64,000 nucleotides of DNA from Manduca sexta. Lineage: Eukaryota; Arthropoda; Insecta; Lepidoptera; Sphingidae. The stretch's first letter is position 1. Each line of letters starts with the position of its first letter. Below the pieces are notes generated by a model. It saw only the letters and a program-made list of their open reading frames with translations, had not been told where the DNA came from and searched no databases. Where the stretch lies: NCBI RefSeq assembly GCF_014839805.1, contig NC_051120.1, positions 12,276,001-12,340,000 on the forward strand, written 5' to 3'. The translations under genes and the position numbers were made by a program. Shown here piece after piece: positions 57,738 through 64,000 of this stretch.

Positions 57738-58580
57738 ATGGAGAAAGCACGCGGCACACCGTCTACAGCTAGTGATGGGAAAGCGTCGACAGATCGTGAT
57801 GGCGAGGTATACAAGGTGAGCATACGCATTCCACCTTTTTGGCCTGAAGAACCGGAGATTTGGTTCGCCCAAGTGGAAGGACAATTCGCTATTAATAGAA
57901 TAACCAGTGACCAGACTAAATTTAATCATGTTATTAACCAACTGGACAATCAGTACTCGAAAGAGGTAAAAGATATTATTATAAAACCACCAGCGGAAAA
58001 TAAATATGACACATTAAAAGCGTTGCTCATTAAGCGATTAACTGAGTCGAATGAAAAGAAGCTTAAGCAATTACTCATGCATGAAGAGCTCGGGGATCGA
58101 AAACCGTCCCGCTTTCTTCGACATTTACAAAGTCTCGCCGGATCCGATGTTCCAGACGATTTTCTGAAGACCATATGGATCAGTCGTCTCCCTTATGGCA
58201 TTCAGACAGTACTTGCAGGTCAACCAGGTACAACTTCGCTTGAAGATCTGGCTGATTTGGCGGATCGAGTCAACGACTTATCTACGACGTCTCCAAAGGT
58301 CGCCTCCGTGAGTCAAGATAATCCCAGTTCTGTAATCAGTGATTTGACACGGGAAGTAGCCGAACTTCGGAGGCAATTCCAGAAGCTGGCATCCCAGAGA
58401 AGTGGAAGATCTAGGTCCCGAACTGCTCGACCCCGTAGCGGATCATCTTCAAGACAACGGTCACAGTCCAACTACCGAAAATATCCACTTTGTTGGTACC
58501 ACGCCAAGTTTGGAGACAGGGCCAGCAAATGCGTCCGCCCCTGCGATTATAAGTCGGAAAACTCGAAGGGCAGTCGGTAA
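57738..58580 (+). CDS. gag: Gag of the Ty3/gypsy element
   Basis: 280 codons from ATG 57738, identical in protein sequence to the second copy at 62317-63159. The particle protein has a capsid-like helical part (IWFAQVEGQFAINRITSDQT, then FLRHLQSLAG) and an Arg/Ser-rich tail that ends in a variant Cys/His motif (CWYHAKFGDRASKC ... C) instead of a standard CCHC knuckle. The stop TAA at 58578-58580 overlaps the ATG of pol as TAATG. Confidence 0.95.
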   Translation: MEKARGTPSTASDGKASTDRDGEVYKVSIRIPPFWPEEPEIWFAQVEGQFAINRITSDQTKFNHVINQLDNQYSKEVKDIIIKPPAENKYDTLKALLIKRLTESNEKKLKQLLMHEELGDRKPSRFLRHLQSLAGSDVPDDFLKTIWISRLPYGIQTVLAGQPGTTSLEDLADLADRVNDLSTTSPKVASVSQDNPSSVISDLTREVAELRRQFQKLASQRSGRSRSRTARPRSGSSSRQRSQSNYRKYPLCWYHAKFGDRASKCVRPCDYKSENSKGSR

Positions 58581-61500
58581 TGGCGACTGACGATTGCACC
58601 ATCTTCTGCTGGTCGCCTTTTCGTAACCGACCGTTTCTCGAAGACGCAATTTTTGGTCGACACCGGCAGCGACCTCTGTGTTTTCCCACGTTCGTTACTG
58701 CGTGATCGTCGTGCTCCAACGGAGTTTCAACTATGCGCCGCCAACGGTACCAGCATCTCGACATACGGCTATGCACATTTAAATTTAAATCTTGGTTTAC
58801 GGAGAACTTTTACTTGGCGTTTTGTAGTAGCAGACGTATCAAAGCCTATTATAGGCGTAGACTTCCTTAATTTTTATAACCTCATGGTGGATTGTAGAAA
58901 TAAGCGCCTAGTTGATAATACCACCTCTGTAACTACCGTAGCTAGCCTCGTGGTTGATAGTCGTAGTCTTTATTCTATTAAAGTCTCAACCGGGAATACT
59001 CAATATCATAAAATTCTTAATGAATTCCCAGAGATAACCCGACCAGCTGGTACGCATCGGACTATCCCTCACAACAATGTACACCACATACGTACGACAT
59101 CAGGGCCTCCAGTTTCCTCACCGCCTCGTCGCCTCGCTCCTGACAAACTTAAAATAGCCCAGCAAGAATTTCAATCTATGCTTGCTAGCGGGATTGCCAG
59201 ACCATCAGAAAGTCCATGGTCCTCACCGTTACATCTGGCGCCAAAAAAGGACAATGGTTGGCGTCCGTGTGGTGACTACCGCATGTTGAACGCTCGCACT
59301 GTGCCTGACAGGTACCCGATTAGGCATATTCACGATTTTGCCCATTCTATAGCTGGTTGCAAAATATTTAGCACCTTAGACCTGGTAAAAGCCTACCATC
59401 AGATACCTGTCAGCCCAGAGGATATTCCTAAAACAGCGATCACCACACCGTTCGGATTATACGAATTTCCTTTTATGACCTTCGGTCTTCGTAACGCGGG
59501 CCAAACTTTTCAACGGTTCGTGGACGAGATGACTAGGGGTCTTGATTTTGTATTTTGTTACCTGGACGATTTTTTAGTATTTTCACAAGACCCTAAACAG
59601 CATGAGGAGCACCTCCGTATAATCTTTGGCAGACTTAAGGATTACGGCATGGTGATCAACACGTCCAAGTGCGTTTTCGGAGCAGAGGAGGTAACGTTTT
59701 TAGGTTACAGCATCTCCGAACGAGGCTCCCGACCACTTGACGCCAAAGTCCAGACTATAAAGGATTTCCCTGTCCCAACAAACGTGCGGCAGTTAAGGGC
59801 ATTTTGGGTATGTTAAATTTTTATAGGAGATTCCTCCCACGCGCCGCCCAAATTCAAGCTCCTTTGCACTTATTGTTAACTGGGTCGGTTAAGGGATCAC
59901 ATCCGATTGATTTAACAGGTGACGCCCTAGTAGCCTTCGAAGCCTGCAAGGAAAGCCTTGCTAACGCCGCTCTTTTAGCCCACCCAGACTGCACCGCACA
60001 ACTCGCCCTAGTGACTGATGCGTCAGACAAGGCGATTGGCGCAGTTCTCCAACACGCTGAAGGACGACTCGTGGCAGCCTTTAGCTTTTTCTCTCAGAAG
60101 TTAAGCCCTTCTCAGGTAAAGTACTCGCCTTATGATAGGGAACTGCTCGCCATTTACGAAGCAGTCAAATACTTCCGACATATGCTCGAGGCCAGGCATT
60201 TCGTTGTCTATACTGACCACAAACCGATCAGTTTCGCCTTCCACGAAAGGAAGAAAAACTGTTCGCCAAGGCAGTATAGACACCTTGATTTCATCTCTCA
60301 GTTCACGACCGACATCCGTCATATATCAGGGAAAGACAACGTCGTAGCCGATACCCTGTCGCGGATTGAAGAACTGGGAGTACCTGTCGACCTCGAGACA
60401 TTAGCCAAGGGCCAAGCTTCGGATCCTGAACTCTCTAAGCTATTAGAAGAAGGTTCATCACTGCGCCTGGAGAAACTTCAAGTACCTGGAAGTCGAGTAC
60501 CCTGTACTGCGACGTCAGTACGCCGACTTCTAGACCATTCGTGCCAAAGTTCTTTCGGAAGCAGATCTTTGACAGTCTTCATGCATACAGTCACCCTGGC
60601 GCCAATGCATCGGCCAAGTTAATTGCCGAACGTTACGTGTGGCCAGGAATACGTAAAGACTGCAGAGACTGGGCGCGATCCTGTATTTCATGCCAGCGCG
60701 CCAAGGTGAGTCGTCATGTGACTGCTCCACTAGGCAGCTTCAATTTACCTCGAGCGCGCTTTAAACATATCCACATTGACCTTGTGGGACCTCTGCCCTC
60801 TCATGTGGGTATCGGTATTGCCTTAACGGCAGTTGATCGTTTCACTCGATGGCCGGAAGCAATACCGATTGAAGACATCACAGCAGAAACAGTTGCCAAA
60901 GCCTTACTGCCAGGCTGGATAGCTCGATTCGGCTGTCCTACAAACATTACAACTGATCGTGGCCGCCAGTTCGAGTCGGCCCTCTTTCAGTGTTTGTCTA
61001 GGATAGCCGGATTCGAGCATAGGCAGACGACAGCTTACCACCCGGCATGTAACGGCCTGGTGGAGCGGTTTCACAGGCAACTCAAAGCTGCGATCGTATG
61101 CCATGGGAATGATAGATGGACCGAGTCACTACCGTGGGTGTTGTTAGGTATTCGAACTGCCGTTAAAGAAGACCTCCAGTCTTCCTCGGCCAAATTGGTG
61201 TACGGCGAACCATTGAGATTACCGGGCGAATTTTTCGACTCTACTACGGTGGGTACCACGGATACGTCCGAATTTATTGCCCGTATTAGAAACTTCGCCA
61301 GAAAACTACAACCGACACCTACAACTCATCATGGCAAGCCGAAAATTTTTATTTTTAAGGATCTCGCCACCTGTGATCACGTTTTCCTTCGTGAAGACGC
61401 TTCACGTGGTTCACTTCAACCGGCTTATTCAGGTCCTCATAAAGTTTTGTATAGAGGGGATAAAATTTTTAAATATTGTTTAAAACAAGGAGGTCACAGT

Positions 61501-61629
61501 ATCGATAGACCGAATTAAACCGGCCTTCATACTGTCTGACCATAACGATGACCCTCATCAGACATTACAAAAGAGTACGTCACTCGTTCTGGACGTCGGG
61601 TGAAATTCACCGATTTTTATAGACCTTGA
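58580..61629 (+). pseudogene. pol: Pol of the Ty3/gypsy element, with several single-base frame breaks
   Basis: The order is protease ([12 protein letters not shown], near 58655), reverse transcriptase ([13 protein letters not shown] near 59555), RNase H (LVTDASDKAIGAV), integrase with HHCC ([12 protein letters not shown]) and DDE residues ([16 protein letters not shown], Glu in LVERFHRQ), and an end GRRVKFTDFYRP with TGA at 61627. The reading changes frame near 58594 (one base more than the other copy), near 59802 (in a T run), near 60495 (in a C run) and near 61490. All are single-base and most lie in homopolymers, so base-calling errors are as likely as true decay. The catalytic residues are intact. 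Confidence 0.9.
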
Positions 61630-61635
61630 CGGCCT

Positions 61636-61650
61636 CTGGAGGGGGGGTGG
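61636..61650 (+). other. Polypurine tract
   Basis: CTGGAGGGGGGGTGG lies directly before the TGTAGG start of the LTR at 61651, where plus-strand DNA synthesis would be primed. Confidence 0.8.
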
Positions 61651-62286
61651 TGTAGGCAACTTTCCTACACTGAACATAATTATATATAAAATATCTATCT
61701 ACATAAAAAGTATATTTTTACATTATATATATTTATTTACACTTACAGTAACTATTCACAACAATCATAATATTATATTTATTACTTAGATATATACAAG
61801 CACATTACTTCAATGCGTAACCATTTGTCGATGTCGATATCAACATCAACCATCGAGCAGTGTCACACCTTCTGCGTATAGGTATATCCTTACGCACAAG
61901 GAGTCAGCGGTGTGAGGTGCGGTGCGGTGCGCACACGTTGCAGCGCCACGTCACATCGCCGGCTGACCAGCCAGTCGAGACCTGTAATAGACGCGGAACG
62001 CACGCTGCTCGCTCCCGCTACCGCTGCCGCTTACGCTATGCGGAATGTTATATTTGTATGCTAGTTCCTCTTAATTCTTCCTTTCTGTGTTGTAATGTTG
62101 AACTGTCCATTGTTACTTCACTGTAGACTATTTTGTGCTTGTGCTTCTGTTTAATGGTGCCTTCTGTGTTGTGTGTTGGATATAACTGTATAACTGTATG
62201 GAGTGTTTTTCTTTTAGACACACATAAAAATAAGGTCTGCATTAATTGTCACCCAGTCATTGGGGATCATAGCAAAACTCTTATAT
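61651..62286 (+). repeat. Shared LTR: 3' LTR of copy one, 5' LTR of copy two
   Basis: About 636 bp, nearly identical to 57070-57707. It is preceded by the polypurine tract of the first internal region and followed by PBS and gag of the next. Confidence 0.95.
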
Positions 62287-62316
62287 TGGTGACCTCCACA
62301 CGGACCAAAACTTAAA

Positions 62317-63159
62317 ATGGAGAAAGCACGCGGCACACCGTCTACAGCTAGTGATGGGAAAGCGTCGACAGATCGTGATGGCGAGGTATACAAGGTGAGC
62401 ATACGCATTCCACCTTTTTGGCCTGAAGAACCGGAGATTTGGTTCGCCCAAGTGGAAGGACAATTCGCTATTAATAGAATAACCAGTGACCAGACTAAAT
62501 TTAATCATGTTATTAACCAACTGGACAATCAGTACTCGAAAGAGGTAAAAGATATTATTATAAAACCACCAGCGGAAAATAAATATGACACATTAAAAGC
62601 GTTGCTCATTAAGCGATTAACTGAGTCGAATGAAAAGAAGCTTAAGCAATTACTCATGCATGAAGAGCTCGGGGATCGAAAACCGTCCCGCTTTCTTCGA
62701 CATTTACAAAGTCTCGCCGGATCCGATGTTCCAGACGATTTTCTGAAGACCATATGGATCAGTCGTCTCCCTTATGGCATTCAGACAGTACTTGCAGGTC
62801 AACCAGGTACAACTTCGCTTGAAGATCTGGCTGATTTGGCGGATCGAGTCAACGACTTATCTACGACGTCTCCAAAGGTCGCCTCCGTGAGTCAAGATAA
62901 TCCCAGTTCTGTAATCAGTGATTTGACACGGGAAGTAGCCGAACTTCGGAGGCAATTCCAGAAGCTGGCATCCCAGAGAAGTGGAAGATCTAGGTCCCGA
63001 ACTGCTCGACCCCGTAGCGGATCATCTTCAAGACAACGGTCACAGTCCAACTACCGAAAATATCCACTTTGTTGGTACCACGCCAAGTTTGGAGACAGGG
63101 CCAGCAAATGCGTCCGCCCCTGCGATTATAAGTCGGAAAACTCGAAGGGCAGTCGGTAA
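62317..63159 (+). CDS. gag: Gag of the second Ty3/gypsy internal region
   Basis: The same 280-residue protein as at 57738-58580, with no change seen. It too ends in TAATG at 63157-63161. Confidence 0.95.
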   Translation: MEKARGTPSTASDGKASTDRDGEVYKVSIRIPPFWPEEPEIWFAQVEGQFAINRITSDQTKFNHVINQLDNQYSKEVKDIIIKPPAENKYDTLKALLIKRLTESNEKKLKQLLMHEELGDRKPSRFLRHLQSLAGSDVPDDFLKTIWISRLPYGIQTVLAGQPGTTSLEDLADLADRVNDLSTTSPKVASVSQDNPSSVISDLTREVAELRRQFQKLASQRSGRSRSRTARPRSGSSSRQRSQSNYRKYPLCWYHAKFGDRASKCVRPCDYKSENSKGSR

Positions 63160-64000
63160 TGGCGACTGACGATTGCCCATCTTCTGCTGGTCGCCTTTTC
63201 GTAACCGACCGTTTCTCGAAGACGCAATTTTTGGTCGACACCGGCAGCGACCTCTGTGTTTTCCCACGTTCGTTACTGCGTGATCGTCGTGCTCCAACGG
63301 AGTTTCAACTATGCGCCGCCAACGGTACCAGCATCTCGACATACGGCTATGCACATTTAAATTTAAATCTTGGTTTACGGAGAACTTTTACTTGGCGTTT
63401 TGTAGTAGCAGACGTATCAAAAGCCTATTATAGGCGTAGACTTCCTTAATTTTATAACCTCATGGTGGATTGTAGAAATAAGCGCCTAGTTGATAATACC
63501 ACCTCTGTAACTACCGTAGCTAGCCTCGTGGTTGATAGTCGTAGTCTTTATTCTATTAAAGTCTCAACCGGGAATACTCAATATCATAAAATTCTTAATG
63601 AATTCCCAGAGATAACCCGACCAGCTGGTACGCATCGGACTATCCCTCACAACAATGTACACCACATACGTACGACATCAGGGCCTCCAGTTTCCTCACC
63701 GCCTCGTCGCCTCGCTCCTGACAAACTTAAAATAGCCCAGCAAGAATTTCAATCTATGCTTGCTAGCGGGATTGCCAGACCATCAGAAAGTCCATGGTCC
63801 TCACCGTTACATCTGGCGCCAAAAAAGGACAATGGTTGGCGTCCGTGTGGTGACTACCGCATGTTGAACGCTCGCACTGTGCCTGACAGGTACCCGATTA
63901 GGCATATTCACGATTTTGCCCATTCTATAGCTGGTTGCAAAATATTTAGCACCTTAGACCTGGTAAAGCCTACCATCAGATACCTGTCAGCCCAGAGGAT
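63159..64000 (+). pseudogene. pol: Pol of the second internal region, 5' part, running off the window
   Basis: Here the ATG on the gag stop (63159) opens straight into protease ([12 protein letters not shown]) without the extra base of copy one, which shows how pol begins. The frame then breaks near 63420 (one A more than copy one), again in the T run near 63452, and near 63966 (one A fewer). The reverse transcriptase start ([20 protein letters not shown]) is present; the rest is outside the window. Confidence 0.9.

Larger units (their letters stand above)
57070..62286 (+). mobile_element. Ty3/gypsy LTR retrotransposon, LTR-gag-pol-LTR
   Basis: Two LTRs (57070-57707 and 61651-62286) enclose gag and pol without env. 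They differ by one substitution (near 57277, T to C) and a 2-bp deletion (CTCTCTTAA against CTCTTAA), so the element is very young. The 3' LTR is at the same time the 5' LTR of a second internal region running to the window end, so no right-hand target duplication can be read. Confidence 0.95.

Overview
The window is a piece of an insect nuclear genome, most likely a moth or butterfly. It shows short GT-AG introns, AT-rich spacers and no operons. Its mobile elements include an env-bearing errantivirus-like retroelement, a Helitron ending in CTAG, tRNA-headed SINEs, and the interspersed repeat whose tail reads GGGCGGTCGTATCGCTTACC. The species cannot be named from the sequence. No self-contained new defence or metabolic system was found. 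The interest lies in the architecture of the retroelements, several well-bounded transposons, and a few decaying or unrecognised genes.

Layout. 1-5037 is GC-rich and coding: a long low-complexity open exon, then a six-exon reading chain ending at 5037, with a 248-bp hAT-type MITE in one of its introns. 5040-7890 is spacer with a broken MITE and a 505-bp TIR element. About 7890-16370 is an errantivirus-like Ty3/gypsy element: 5' LTR, PBS, structured leader, gag, pol and env. Its 3' end is lost in a 500-N gap at 16371-16870. 16871-36700 is AT-rich and gene-poor, with repeats, a 964-bp Helitron, a hairpin MITE and one weak minus-strand coding candidate. A minus-strand first exon with a CARD-like domain lies at 36708-36999. 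A decayed THAP gene lies at 38712-39502.

40912-46106 is a complete 11-exon gene for LEO1, a subunit of the PAF1 transcription-elongation complex (710 codons plus stop, all splice phases consistent). A minus-strand gene with Ig-like domains converges on it, with recognised exons at 47062-46782, 49765-49329 and 56877-56524. Its introns hold an ORF1-only R1-type LINE, SINEs, a SINE split by an hAT MITE, a 1.4-kb TIR element and a second 500-N gap.

57070-64000 is a young Ty3/gypsy element without env, arranged LTR-gag-pol-LTR-gag-pol. The middle LTR at 61651-62286 is shared by two nearly identical internal regions, the second running off the window. Within the errantivirus, Gag, the pol polyprotein and Env would act together as a retrovirus-like unit. 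A canonical -1 frameshift site sits at the gag end, but the frame it leads into is broken before pol. In the Ty3 element pol starts on the gag stop (TAATG).
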